Below, piece by piece: positions 1 to 8,382 of a DNA stretch of 64,000 nt. The number at the start of each line of letters is the position of its first letter. Positions within the stretch are counted from its first letter, which is position 1. The notes below the pieces were generated by a model. That model was given only the letters and a program-made list of their open reading frames with translations, ran no database searches and had not been told where the DNA came from. The position numbers were made by a program, and so were the translations under genes. Location: contig NC_010162.1 of NCBI RefSeq assembly GCF_000067165.1, positions 7,137,001-7,201,000 of the forward strand. The letters run 5' to 3'. This stretch comes from Sorangium cellulosum So ce56 (GTDB lineage Bacteria; Myxococcota_A; Polyangia; Polyangiales; Polyangiaceae).

Positions 1-1
1 G

Positions 2-514
2 CGGCGCGAGGACATCCCCGCCCTCTGCGAGCGCTTCGCCGCAGAGATCGCGGCCGAGCTCGGCGCGACGCGGGTCGACTTCACCGAGCCGGCGCTGGGC
101 GCGCTCGCGCAGGGAGCGTGGCCGGGCAACGTCCGCGAGCTGAAGAACGCCGTGGAGCGCGCCGTGCTTCGCCGGACGATCGCGGAGGGCAAGCGCGCGG
201 CCGGCAGGGCGCTCGTCGTGCGGCGCGAGGATCTCGACGCGATCGACGGCGGCGCGCCGGAGCGCTCGCTCGCCCCGCGGATCGAGCTCCCCGGGGAGCG
301 GCCGTGGCTCGCGGACACGGCGCTGGGGCAGCCCGTGGAGCTCCTGGCAGAGGCGCTCGAGAGGGCCCGCCGCGAGGCGTTCGCCCGAGCGTTCCGGGCA
401 GCAGGCGGCAACGCGGCGACGGCCGGACGGCTGCTCGGGCTGAGCCGATCGTTCGCCTACAAGGAGGCGGTGCGCCTCGGGCTCATCCCGCCGGCCGGGC
501 CGCGCAAGCGCTGA
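2..514 (+). CDS. Sigma54-dependent enhancer-binding protein, 3' part (5' end outside window)
   Basis: The frame is open from the window's left edge and gives the last 170 residues of a bacterial enhancer-binding protein, an activator that remodels sigma54-RNA polymerase using ATP. Visible are RREDIPALCERF near the start and WPGNVRELKNAVERA, both hallmarks of the C-terminal lid of the AAA+ domain in NtrC/PspF-type activators. After a linker of about 60 residues a Fis-type helix-turn-helix closes the protein (FRAAGGNAATAGRLLGLSR..YKEAVRLGL). The sensor part lies upstream and cannot be assessed; a PspF-like protein without a receiver domain or a longer NtrC-like one are both possible. It is convergent with the ThpR-like gene, 67 bp away. 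Family assignment is secure; target genes are unknown. Confidence 0.93.
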   Translation, partial: RREDIPALCERFAAEIAAELGATRVDFTEPALGALAQGAWPGNVRELKNAVERAVLRRTIAEGKRAAGRALVVRREDLDAIDGGAPERSLAPRIELPGERPWLADTALGQPVELLAEALERARREAFARAFRAAGGNAATAGRLLGLSRSFAYKEAVRLGLIPPAGPRKR

Positions 515-581
515 GGAGCCCGAGCGAGACGCCGTCCTCTCGAAGGACGGAGCGCAGCACCTCCACGGCGGACGACGACGC

Positions 582-1169
582 TCAGCGCGCCGGCTCGGGG
601 GTGCCGATCCCTTCGAGCGGCACGCGCGCGAGCGCCGTGTAGCGCGCCCCCTTCGGGGTCAGCTCGCTCTGGTAGACGATGATCTCCTCGATCCGCGTCT
701 CGCCGAAGTCGACGCTGCCGACCGCCTGAGCGCAGGCGTCGAGCGCCGGATCGCCGCGCGGATCGCGCGAGCGGGCGAGGGTGAGGTGCGGCTCGAACGG
801 CCGGTCCTCTGGCACGTAGCCCGTCGACATCGAGAGCGTCTGCTCCAGGTCGCGGTGGATCGCGGTGAGGGCGCCGACTGCGCCGCCCACGCCGAGCCAG
901 AGCACGCGCGGGCGACGCCGCGTTCCGAACGCGCCGCCCTTCTCGATGCGCAACGTGAGCGGCCTGTGGAACGCGGCGACGCTCCCGGCAGCAGCGATGA
1001 CGAGCGGCAGGCGCTCCTCTCCGATCTCGCCCATGAAGGCGAGCGTGATATGCAGCCCAGCAGGCTCCACCCACTTGGCGGACGGAGCCCGCGGCGAGAT
1101 CTCCCGCAGGAGATCTCCGACCTTGGCGAGGAGCTCGGCTCCCGGATCAACGGCGACGAAGACGCGCAC
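582..1169 (-). CDS. thpR: RNA 2',3'-cyclic phosphodiesterase (ThpR/LigT, 2H phosphoesterase)
   Basis: A 195-residue protein, the normal size for the family, carrying the two HxTx motifs of 2H phosphoesterases: HITLAF near residue 40 and HLTLAR near residue 132. The N-terminus MRVFVAVDPG fits the usual (R)xFxA(I/V) opening. Members hydrolyse 2',3'-cyclic phosphate ends of RNA, and some catalyse tRNA-half ligation in vitro. The start is a GTG preceded by AGGTGA, a plausible ribosome binding site. The gene follows the M2 peptidase gene on the same strand by 27 bp, so cotranscription is possible although no functional link is apparent. Cytoplasmic. The family call is firm; the physiological substrate is not known from sequence. 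Confidence 0.9.
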   Translation of the reverse strand: MRVFVAVDPGAELLAKVGDLLREISPRAPSAKWVEPAGLHITLAFMGEIGEERLPLVIAAAGSVAAFHRPLTLRIEKGGAFGTRRRPRVLWLGVGGAVGALTAIHRDLEQTLSMSTGYVPEDRPFEPHLTLARSRDPRGDPALDACAQAVGSVDFGETRIEEIIVYQSELTPKGARYTALARVPLEGIGTPEPAR

Positions 1170-1196
1170 AGCTCACCTACGCTCACCCACGCTCAA

Positions 1197-3194
1197 TTAC
1201 CACCCACAGACTTCACCCTTGTTCTGCTCCTTGAGCCACCTCCGGAGCGGCTCGAAGTACTCCAGCATCGCGCCCGGATCGGCCGCGGTCTCCCCCGTCA
1301 CCGCCCGCATCGCCTCCTGCCACGGGCGGCTCGCGCCGAGCGAGAGCATGGCGCGCAGCTTCTCGCCCGCGGCCGCGCTGCCGTGGATCGAGCACGCGTG
1401 GAGCGGCCCCGTGTGCCCGGCCGCCTTGCACAGCGCGCGGTGGAACTGGAACTGGTAGATGTGCGCGAGGAAGTAGCGCATGTACGGGACGCCCGCCGCG
1501 ACGTGGTACTTCGCCCCCGGGTCGAAATCGGCCTCGCTGCGCTGCACCGGCGGCGCGACGCCCTGGTACTTCAGCCGCAGCGCCCACCACGCCGCGTTGT
1601 AGTCGGCCGGCTTCGTCCTGCCCGAGAAGACATCCCACCGCCACTGGTCGATGAGCTTGCCGAACGGGAGGAACGCGATCTTGTCGAGCGCCTTCTTGAA
1701 GAGGAAGTTGATGGCCCCCTTCTCGTCCTCGGACACCCTGTCGAGCAGCCCCAGCGACCTCAGGTAGCTCGGCGTCACGGAGAGGGCCAGCGTGTCCCCG
1801 ATCCCCTCGTGGAAGCCTTCGTTGGCGCCCGACTGGAACAGGATCGGGAGCTTGTAGTACTGGTGGAAGTAGTAGACGTGCCCGAGCTCGTGGTGGATCG
1901 TGATGAGATCCTCCTCGCTCGGCTCGATGCACATCTTGAGGCGGAGATCGTCCCGGTCGCCCACGTCCCAGGCGTTCGCGTGGCAGACGACCTCGCGGTC
2001 GGCCGGCTTCTTGAGCAGCGATCGCTCCCAGAAGGTCGCCGGCAGCGGGTCGAACCCGAGCGAGGTGAAGAACCGCTCCCCGAGCGAGACCATCTGCTTC
2101 CCGTCGAGCTTCTTCGCCTTGATCTTCCGCGTCACGTCGAGCGAGGGCTGGCCCTTGTACGGCTCCATGAGCCCGTAGACGTTCGACCACTCCTGCGCCC
2201 ACATGTTGCCGAGGAGGTGCGCCGGGATCGGGGCCTTCTCGCCGATCCTGTCCTTGCCATGGATCGCGCGCAGCCTCGCGCGCACATAGCAGTGCAGCTC
2301 GTCGTAGAGCGGCTTCACTTTGCCCCAGAGCCGCTCGGTCTCGGCCTCGAACGCATCGGGGGACATGTCGTATCCGGCTCGCCAGAGCGCGCCGACGTCC
2401 GGAAGGCCGAGCTCCGCCGCCCCCTTGTTGCCGAGGGCGACGTAACGCTCGAACTTCGGCCGGAGCGGCGGGGCGATCGCGTGCCAGCCCGCCCATGCAT
2501 CGAGCAGCTCGTCCCAGTCGCGGCTTGTCTTCAGGAGGCTGGAGAGCTCGTCGAGCGCGAGGCACTTCGGCTCGGCCCCGGCGCCCGCGCGCGCAGCGCC
2601 CAAGCCCGCGGTCGTCGCCCGCCCTGGCCTGGCCTTCGGGCAGTGCTTGCCCTTGCCGTACAGGCTCGTCATCTCGACCGAGAGCGCGGCGAGCTCGGCG
2701 CGCTCCGCCGGGTCGCTCGGCGCCGGAAGGGAGGTCGAGATCTTGAGGAGCGCCAGCTGGCGGGCGACGTCCGCGGGCAACGCGAGCCCGTCGAAGCGCG
2801 CCGCCGCCTTCATCGCGCGGTTCAGGTACTCCATGCTCGCCTCCTCGGCGGAGGCGGCGAGCGCGTCGGTGTCGTCCGTGAGGTAGGTCTGGTTGACCCA
2901 GGACGCCCGCGCGGACTGGATCCGCAGCCTGCGCAGCTCCCGGTCGACGGCGGCCACGAAGGCCTGCGCCTCGGCCGGGCCGGGCGGCGCCGCCTGCGGG
3001 GGGGCGGCCTCCGGCCGGGCCGCCGCGGGCGCCGGCGTCGCGGGCGCCTCCTCACCCTGGCGCGGCGGCGCTGTCGCCGCCGTCGGCGGAGCGGCGCCGC
3101 TGCACGCCGCGCCCAGCCCGAGCGCGACGAGCATCAGCGGACGCGCGATGGCCGTCCGGGCGAGGGCAAAGCGGACCACGGGCCCTTCATACAC
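1197..3194 (-). CDS. M2-family peptidyl-dipeptidase (ACE-like), predicted lipoprotein
   Basis: A 665-residue zinc metallopeptidase. The zinc site is HHELGHVYYF with H435, E436 and H439; the third ligand lies 24 residues on, at E463 in NEGFHEGIGD, exactly the spacing of angiotensin-converting enzyme. The N-terminus has a hydrophobic stretch ending in LGLGAAC (Cys31), a good lipobox, then a Pro/Ala-rich linker to about residue 75, so the enzyme is probably tethered to a membrane and faces the periplasm or exterior. M2 enzymes remove C-terminal dipeptides. The listed start is a GTG without a clear ribosome binding site; an in-frame GTG at 3179 behind GAAGGG is an alternative and still leaves the signal peptide. 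Bacterial ACE homologues are scattered; the natural substrate is unknown. Confidence 0.92.
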   Translation of the reverse strand: MYEGPVVRFALARTAIARPLMLVALGLGAACSGAAPPTAATAPPRQGEEAPATPAPAAARPEAAPPQAAPPGPAEAQAFVAAVDRELRRLRIQSARASWVNQTYLTDDTDALAASAEEASMEYLNRAMKAAARFDGLALPADVARQLALLKISTSLPAPSDPAERAELAALSVEMTSLYGKGKHCPKARPGRATTAGLGAARAGAGAEPKCLALDELSSLLKTSRDWDELLDAWAGWHAIAPPLRPKFERYVALGNKGAAELGLPDVGALWRAGYDMSPDAFEAETERLWGKVKPLYDELHCYVRARLRAIHGKDRIGEKAPIPAHLLGNMWAQEWSNVYGLMEPYKGQPSLDVTRKIKAKKLDGKQMVSLGERFFTSLGFDPLPATFWERSLLKKPADREVVCHANAWDVGDRDDLRLKMCIEPSEEDLITIHHELGHVYYFHQYYKLPILFQSGANEGFHEGIGDTLALSVTPSYLRSLGLLDRVSEDEKGAINFLFKKALDKIAFLPFGKLIDQWRWDVFSGRTKPADYNAAWWALRLKYQGVAPPVQRSEADFDPGAKYHVAAGVPYMRYFLAHIYQFQFHRALCKAAGHTGPLHACSIHGSAAAGEKLRAMLSLGASRPWQEAMRAVTGETAADPGAMLEYFEPLRRWLKEQNKGEVCGW

Positions 3195-3666
3195 GCCGGA
3201 CCGTGCCGAGGGAACCAGGAGCGACGTGCGATCGTCGGGGCGCGGCCCCGCCGCGCCGCCCCTCCGGATTCACCCGCACCCTCCGCGAGTCCCCCGCACC
3301 CTCCGCGAGTCCCCCGTACCGTCCGCGAGTCGCACGGGTCGGCGCGACCTGGACGAACCGCCCCGCGGTGACGGCTGCCATGCGGCGGTGAACTGCCGTT
3401 ACAATGCTCCCCCACCATGAGGAATGCCCTTGCGCCCAGGCCCACGCTCTCGGCGGTCCTCGGCCTCGCCGCCGCCCGCCCGGCGCCCCGCTCGCCCGCA
3501 GGACGGACGAGCGGCCGCCGCCCGACGGCCCGGAGCAGCCGCTCCCGGTCGCCTCGCAGCGCGAGGCGGCGAAGCGCTGCGACGAGCTGCGACCTCGAGG
3601 TGAGGTGCAGACGGATGCCCCACCCCGAGGCGCACGCCACGACCTCCTGCGCACCGAGCGACGGCC
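3195..3666. other. Intergenic region without a confident gene; contains a 20-bp tandem repeat
   Basis: This 470-bp gap separates divergent genes. It has a three-copy 20-bp tandem repeat (listed separately). A plus-strand open frame from 3417 starts with a short hydrophobic stretch, but becomes an Arg/Ser/Pro-rich composition typical of non-coding GC-rich DNA, so I do not call it. Promoters for both flanking genes must lie here, but I cannot point to a convincing -35/-10 or -24/-12 element. Confidence 0.5.
3271..3330. repeat. 20-bp tandem repeat, three copies
   Basis: Three adjacent 20-bp units at 3271, 3291 and 3311, each of the form C(A/C)CCCG(C/T)ACC(C/G)TCCGCGAGT. The first two differ at one position; the third has two further substitutions. 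The array lies between the divergent M2 peptidase and phosphatase-like genes. Function unknown; it could be a slipped-strand duplication or a set of protein-binding sites. Confidence 0.85.
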
Positions 3667-4707
3667 ATGAGTGAGCTCGAAAATTTCTCGTTCGTGATCC
3701 CCGGCGAGCTCGCCGGCATGGCCTACCCCCACGCACCCCAGGCGGTCGAGGAGCTCGCGGAGCTCGGCTTCCGCAGCCTGGTGTCGCTCTCGCGTCGGGC
3801 GCCGCCGCCCGCGACGGTGGGCCCGCTCATCCACCTGCATTGCCCGCTCGCCGACTTCACGCGCATCCCGAGCGTGGACCTCCTCCGCGCCGTGGCGTTC
3901 CTCGGCCGGGCGCCGCGGCCGATCGCCGTTCACGGGGAGGGCGGCGTCGGGCGGACCGGCGTCGTGCTGGCGTGCCGCCTCGTGTCGCTGGGCAGGTCGG
4001 CGGCCGAGGCCATCGCCGAGGTGCGGCGCCTGCGGCCAGGCTCCATCGACGACCCCGAGCTCGAGGCGTCGGTCGCGGAGTTCGAGCTGTTCTACCGGAG
4101 CGCGCACGAGCAGGCGACGCCGGCCCCCTTCAACTTCGCGCCCGCGTCGCCGCTCGACCGGATCGTCCACGGCGCGGAGCGGCCCGGCTTCGGGATGGCG
4201 AGCTGGTCGGCTTCCGGGATCCGCTCGTCCGTCGTCGCGCCGCCGAGCTCGGCGGCGCACCCGGATCCGAGCGACGCGCCCGTCGAGGCGTGGCTCGCCT
4301 TCATGGCGCGGCACGGGATGCGCGAGGTGCTCTGCCTGCTCGACGAGGGAGAGCTGGCGCTCCACCGGATCCCGCTCCTCGGCCGCTACCAGCGCGAGTT
4401 CCTCCGGGTGACGCACGTGCCGCTCGACGGGGGCGCGCTCCCCTCGCCCGAGGCGCTGGAGCGCGCGCTCGACGCGCTCAGGCGCGCCGAGTCCAGCGGC
4501 GCGCCCGCGGTCGTGCACTGCGCGTCCGGCGCGGGCCGCGCGGGCGTCGTGCTGGCAGCGTGGCTGCGCGCCCGACACGGCCTCGCCCCCGAGGCGGCGA
4601 TCGGCGCGGTCCGGGATCACGCGCGGCACTTCGGCGCGCACCGCGACCCGCTGAAGGCAGGGCCCGGGGCGCGGGATCTCATCGCGGGCGTGCCGGCGCT
4701 CGCGTGA
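3667..4707 (+). CDS. Tandem dual-specificity-phosphatase-like protein; N-terminal domain lacks the catalytic Cys
   Basis: A 346-residue protein made of two cysteine-phosphatase-like halves. The C-terminal half has an intact CX5R loop, HCASGAGRAG (H284, C285, R291), with a possible general-acid Asp254 in VPLDGG. The N-terminal half has the same fold signature, VHGEGGVGRTG, but the catalytic Cys is Gly90 (codon ggg), while His89, Arg96 and the Asp63 region are kept. The first half is therefore probably a pseudophosphatase used for binding or regulation, and the second is the likely active enzyme towards phosphotyrosine, phosphoserine/threonine or phosphoinositide. No signal peptide or membrane segment, so cytoplasmic. 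The ATG start has only weak ribosome-binding sequence. It is convergent with the GST gene. The fold is clear from the motifs; the substrate is unknown. Confidence 0.82.
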   Translation: MSELENFSFVIPGELAGMAYPHAPQAVEELAELGFRSLVSLSRRAPPPATVGPLIHLHCPLADFTRIPSVDLLRAVAFLGRAPRPIAVHGEGGVGRTGVVLACRLVSLGRSAAEAIAEVRRLRPGSIDDPELEASVAEFELFYRSAHEQATPAPFNFAPASPLDRIVHGAERPGFGMASWSASGIRSSVVAPPSSAAHPDPSDAPVEAWLAFMARHGMREVLCLLDEGELALHRIPLLGRYQREFLRVTHVPLDGGALPSPEALERALDALRRAESSGAPAVVHCASGAGRAGVVLAAWLRARHGLAPEAAIGAVRDHARHFGAHRDPLKAGPGARDLIAGVPALA

Positions 4708-4767
4708 GCGCGCCGCTCGCGTGAGCGCGCCGGCCGACGCCGGCGCCGGCCCGCGCGGCGTCGAGCG

Positions 4768-5610
4768 TCACCCGCCGGCGCTCCGCTCGGGCCTCGCGCG
4801 CCGGTGCTCGCGGTACATGCGCAGGGCGAAGGCGCCGGCCGGCTCGCCGCGGAGCCCTTCGGCGAGCGCGCGGAGCTCGGACGGCAGCTCGGAAGACGGC
4901 GGGAGCGGCGACGGGTGGTGCTCGGGCGCGAGCAGCGGCGCGGCGAGCGCGGCGAAGGTGAGATCGGCGGCCGAGAAGCGGTCTCCGACGAGGTACGGGC
5001 GCCCATCGCGGAGGCGTTCGTTCACCGCGTCGAAGACCGCGCGGAGCTTGCCCCGCGAGCGCTCGGCGGAGGCGGGGTCGATGCGCATGACGCGCTTCAT
5101 GACCGCCCGCGCGACCGGGTAGTAAGCGCGGAAGGTGCCGCGCCCGAACCACCAGGGCGGCGCCGCGCCAGCGCCCTCGAGCGAGCGGAACGATCCGCCC
5201 ATGAAGGCGAACGCGCCCTCCGCGTCGGGCAGGAGGTGAAAGTACGCGACGCGGCGGATCGCGGGGCCGAGGTCGGCGTCGAAGCGCTGCTCGAGCGCCT
5301 CGACCTCGGCGCGGCCCGCGTCGGGCTCGCGGGAACCCTGGAAGAAGAGCGCGCGCTCCGGCGGCACGAGCGTGTCGGCGTAGCGCAGGATGTCGGTCGA
5401 GTCGCCGAGCACGCCAGCCGGCGAGACGAGCACCGGGACGGAGCGGCGCCCGCCGGCCCGCAGCGACGGGAGCGCGTGGGCGAGCGGGAGGTAGGCGTCC
5501 TCCCGGTACCGCGCGCCGGCGCGATCGAGCGCCCACCGCGCCTTCTCGCAGAAGTGGCTCCAGGGAATGGTGATGAGGCGGAGGAGCGCGCCCGCGCCAG
5601 GATCAGACAT
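4768..5610 (-). CDS. Glutathione S-transferase family protein
   Basis: A 280-residue protein opening with a thioredoxin-like GST N-domain: LRLITIPWSHFCEKARWALD is the glutathione-site helix, and VPVLVSPAGVLGDSTDILRY contains the cis-Pro and the Asp-Ser that bind glutathione's gamma-glutamyl group. The C-terminal half is helical, with RPYLVGDRFSAADLTFAAL typical of the GST C-domain N-capping box. It could conjugate glutathione or act as a disulfide reductase or isomerase. The start is the ATG at 5610; no strong ribosome binding site is seen. It lies 45 bp downstream of the GH13 gene on the same strand, so the two may be cotranscribed. Family call firm, substrate unknown. Confidence 0.9.
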   Translation of the reverse strand: MSDPGAGALLRLITIPWSHFCEKARWALDRAGARYREDAYLPLAHALPSLRAGGRRSVPVLVSPAGVLGDSTDILRYADTLVPPERALFFQGSREPDAGRAEVEALEQRFDADLGPAIRRVAYFHLLPDAEGAFAFMGGSFRSLEGAGAAPPWWFGRGTFRAYYPVARAVMKRVMRIDPASAERSRGKLRAVFDAVNERLRDGRPYLVGDRFSAADLTFAALAAPLLAPEHHPSPLPPSSELPSELRALAEGLRGEPAGAFALRMYREHRRARPERSAGG

Positions 5611-5655
5611 AAAGAACGTCCAAGGGCCCTGGACGGCGCGGGCGCGAAGCGCGCC

Positions 5656-7125
5656 TCAGCGCCGGATCTCGAAGAGGTGGATGCCGTACGCGGGGAGCTC
5701 GACGCCGAGGCCGCGCGACAGATCGACGAGCTCGTCACCGTCGCGCGGGTGCTCGTTGCCGGTCATGAGGTCGGCGAGCAGGACCTTGCGGCCGGCGATG
5801 CCGGCGATGTCGAGCGGGATGCGGCACCCGCTGCGCGACGGGGCGAAGTTGATCACGGCCACGAGGGGCGCCGCGCTCCGGGGCGCGCCGCAGGCCGGGA
5901 GCGGCTCCCACCGGTAGGCGACGAACGCGTCGGCGCCCGGCCCGCGCGCGGTGAGCGTGGCGAAGCTCCCGGTGCGCAGGATGGGGCGGCGCACGGCCGC
6001 GAGCAGCCGCTCGTGGAAGGCGAGGCAGGCCTGATCGACCGGCTCCTCGGGGGCGCGGGCGAGGTGCAGCGAGGCGCGCACCGTCCGCCCCTCGAGCTGG
6101 CCGTGGTGGATGAACCGCATCCCGGGCACCGTCGCCGCGATGAACTCGGCGGCCCGGCGCCGATCCGGGGGGAGCACGGCGGCGATGCGCGGCTCGTCGT
6201 GGTGCTCGATGAAGCGGACGCTCCGCCGCTGGTAGTCGGGCGTCGCCGCGAGGTGGCCGCGGACCGAGGACGCGGAGGCGTGGCTCAGCCGATCGTAAAG
6301 GCTCTTGTCGAAGGTGTAGTCGAACCCGAGCATCTGCAGGCGCCACTCGAGGTCCCAGAACGCCTCGGCGATGAAGACGAAGCTCGGGTGGTCGCGGCGG
6401 ACGGCGTCGATCGCCTCGGCCCAGAACTCGCCGGTGGCCTCGGCCTTCCGCTCCGTCGGCGGGCGCTTGGACCACGTGCGCCGGAAGACGTCGTCGAGCA
6501 CCAGCATCGCCATGTCGCAGCGAACACCGTCGCAGCGCGACGCGACGCCGCGGAGCGCCTCGACGGACGCGGCGCGCGTCGCCGCGAGGCGGTAGTCGAG
6601 CTGGGCCGTGTCGGGCCACGGCGGGATGTAGGGATCGCGCCCGCTGAGCGGGGCGCCGTCGTCGCCGGCGATGAAGAGCTCGGGCTTCTCCGCCACCCAG
6701 TGGTGATCGCGCGCGACGTGGTTGGGCACGAAGTCGAGGATGATCCCGATGCCCCGCGCCGCGAGGCGCCGGCGCAGATCCGCGAGGCCGGCGTCGCCGC
6801 CGAACGCGGGGTTCACCTCGTAGCGCGCGACCGCGAACGGGGAGCCCGCCACGTCGGCCTCGGTCCAGTCCGGCAGCACGCGGTCGTACTCGGCGCGCAG
6901 ATCGGGATCCGTGAGCGAGCGGCGCCGGCCCTCCTCGCCGAGCGTCCAGACGCCCATCAGGTGCACGTAGTCGACCCCGAGCGCGGCGAGCCGATCGAGC
7001 GCCGCGTCGGGCACGCTGGCGAGCGTCACCCTGGCCTTGGCGGCGCGCGAGAGCTCGTGGAGCCAGACACGCACGAAGATCGCGTACAGCAGGGGGTGCT
7101 GGTGGGCAGGGACTAGGGAGCTCAT
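5656..7125 (-). CDS. GH13 (alpha-amylase family) glycoside hydrolase or transglycosidase
   Basis: A 489-residue single-domain enzyme with all four GH13 regions: region I DFVPNH (131-136), region II DGVRCDMAM with Arg202 and the nucleophile Asp204, region III FIAEAF with acid/base Glu254, and region IV FIEHHDE with His309 and Asp310. The beta/alpha barrel starts at once (LLYAIFVRVWLHEL) and no secretion signal is visible, so it is probably cytoplasmic. A C-terminal beta domain follows. The group includes alpha-amylases, trehalose synthases and sucrose-phosphorylase-like enzymes, and motifs alone do not choose. The ATG at 7125 is preferred; longer forms add an Arg/Pro-rich tail unlike a real N-terminus. 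Likely first gene of a two-gene unit with the GST. Confidence 0.9.
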   Translation of the reverse strand: MSSLVPAHQHPLLYAIFVRVWLHELSRAAKARVTLASVPDAALDRLAALGVDYVHLMGVWTLGEEGRRRSLTDPDLRAEYDRVLPDWTEADVAGSPFAVARYEVNPAFGGDAGLADLRRRLAARGIGIILDFVPNHVARDHHWVAEKPELFIAGDDGAPLSGRDPYIPPWPDTAQLDYRLAATRAASVEALRGVASRCDGVRCDMAMLVLDDVFRRTWSKRPPTERKAEATGEFWAEAIDAVRRDHPSFVFIAEAFWDLEWRLQMLGFDYTFDKSLYDRLSHASASSVRGHLAATPDYQRRSVRFIEHHDEPRIAAVLPPDRRRAAEFIAATVPGMRFIHHGQLEGRTVRASLHLARAPEEPVDQACLAFHERLLAAVRRPILRTGSFATLTARGPGADAFVAYRWEPLPACGAPRSAAPLVAVINFAPSRSGCRIPLDIAGIAGRKVLLADLMTGNEHPRDGDELVDLSRGLGVELPAYGIHLFEIRR

Positions 7126-7320
7126 CGATTGGATTGGGGACGGCGGGGCCCGCGAGGGAGTCGCGGACAGCGGGCGTCGGCCGGGGATTGTCTGCGCGCT
7201 CGGGTGGTCCCTGCAAGCGCGATCACGATGTGGTGCAGGCGCGGCCGGCCTAGGCCGCGCGCGCAACGTCCAGCACAGAGGCCGCCTCGCTCGATCCCGG
7301 GCGCTCGCGGCGCGGCGCTG

Positions 7321-8244
7321 TCAGGCGCGGCGCGCGCGGCGCTCGCCGCGCCTTCGCGCGAGCGCGGCGGCCGCGCCGAGGGCGACGAGCGGCAGGGCGA
7401 GGGGCGTCGCGGCCTCGTCGGGCGAGAGCCGGCAGCCGCAGCCGCCCTGCTTGGGCTCCACCGGCGGCGGCGCCTCGGCCGGCGGCGCGTCGTCGACGGG
7501 CCCCTCCGCCTCGGCGGCGCCCTCCTCGGGCGCGCCCTCGGACGCGTCTTCCTTGGCGGGCTCGTCGCTCTTCTCGGCCTCGGCCTTGTCCGCCTTGTCG
7601 TCCTTCTTTTTCTTCTCGCCGCTGAAGACGATCGCGCGGCGATCGATGACGGGGTTGTCGCCCTGCAGGGTGATCTTCTGCTTCTGCCCCATCTGCACGC
7701 CGTCGCTCGCGCGCTTGATCACGAGGTCGTACTCGCCGGCCTCGAAGCCCCGATCGCGCCGGAGGACGAAGTCGAACTTGGTGATCGCAAAGACCTTGCC
7801 GCTGCTGTCGGAGAAGCCGACGTCCATGCTCTCGTTGATCGACTGCTGGTTCTGGAGCGGGATGCGGACGAGGACCGGGGTCTCGGGCGACTTGTCGGTG
7901 AGCGCTCGCTCGTAGTGCACCGTCGGCGTGAACGAGAACAGCATCGGGATGTGCCCGAGGTGCGGCATCCCTCCGTAGTTCATCGTCATCTTCAGCTTCC
8001 ATCGGCCGTTGTCCTCCTTGGGCGAGCGGTCGACGATGGTGACGGTGCCCGCCGCGTGCGCGGCGCTCGCGGGCAGCCACGCCCCGATCAGCGCGAGCGC
8101 GGCGGCGACCACGCGCGCGGCGAGGAAGAGGCGGCGCACCGCGCCGGGCTGGGTCGCGGCGGGGCGGGCGTGAGGACGCTCGGCGCGCGGGCGCCGCGCG
8201 CCGAGCTGAGACAGGGGACCGGTTCGAGATCGGGCGGTTCGCAT
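7321..8244 (-). CDS. Secreted cell-surface protein with MYXO-CTERM-type C-terminus
   Basis: About 307 residues. A hydrophobic signal segment (LFLAARVVAAALALIGAWL) is followed by an AxA-type cleavage site, then a conserved-looking domain rich in beta-strand pattern (residues about 65-205), then a long acidic Lys/Glu/Ala/Pro linker. The C-terminus reads GGCGCRLSPDE, a short hydrophobic stretch and finally ARRRGERRARRA, which is the MYXO-CTERM layout (Cys motif, transmembrane helix, Arg cluster) used by myxobacteria to anchor proteins on the outer surface. The domain itself is unrecognised. The start could be the ATG at 8244, a GTG at 8253, or the GTG at 8139, which would place the signal peptide right at the N-terminus and is attractive. 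None has a clear ribosome binding site. Confidence 0.85.
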   Translation of the reverse strand: MRTARSRTGPLSQLGARRPRAERPHARPAATQPGAVRRLFLAARVVAAALALIGAWLPASAAHAAGTVTIVDRSPKEDNGRWKLKMTMNYGGMPHLGHIPMLFSFTPTVHYERALTDKSPETPVLVRIPLQNQQSINESMDVGFSDSSGKVFAITKFDFVLRRDRGFEAGEYDLVIKRASDGVQMGQKQKITLQGDNPVIDRRAIVFSGEKKKKDDKADKAEAEKSDEPAKEDASEGAPEEGAAEAEGPVDDAPPAEAPPPVEPKQGGCGCRLSPDEAATPLALPLVALGAAAALARRRGERRARRA

Positions 8245-8382
8245 ACGCGGCACGCTACCAGGGATTTCGTGGAAACGAGCCGCGGACGAGAGGGCTGGCG
8301 CGCGGACGAGAAGAGGGCTGGCGGCGTGGACGAGAAGATCACCGCCAGCGTGGACGAGGCGACGACCGCCGGCGCGCGGGGC

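Noticed and set aside
3417..3674. Possible small secreted protein before the tandem phosphatase
   Set aside because: The first 15 residues are mildly hydrophobic but the rest is Arg/Ser/Pro-rich and the frame overlaps the phosphatase start; no ribosome binding site.
5618..5634. Near-palindrome GTCCAAGGGCCCTGGAC between the GH13 and GST genes as a terminator or operator
   Set aside because: It has a bulge and no T-run, and a 45-bp gap between same-strand genes is normal within an operon; too weak to call.
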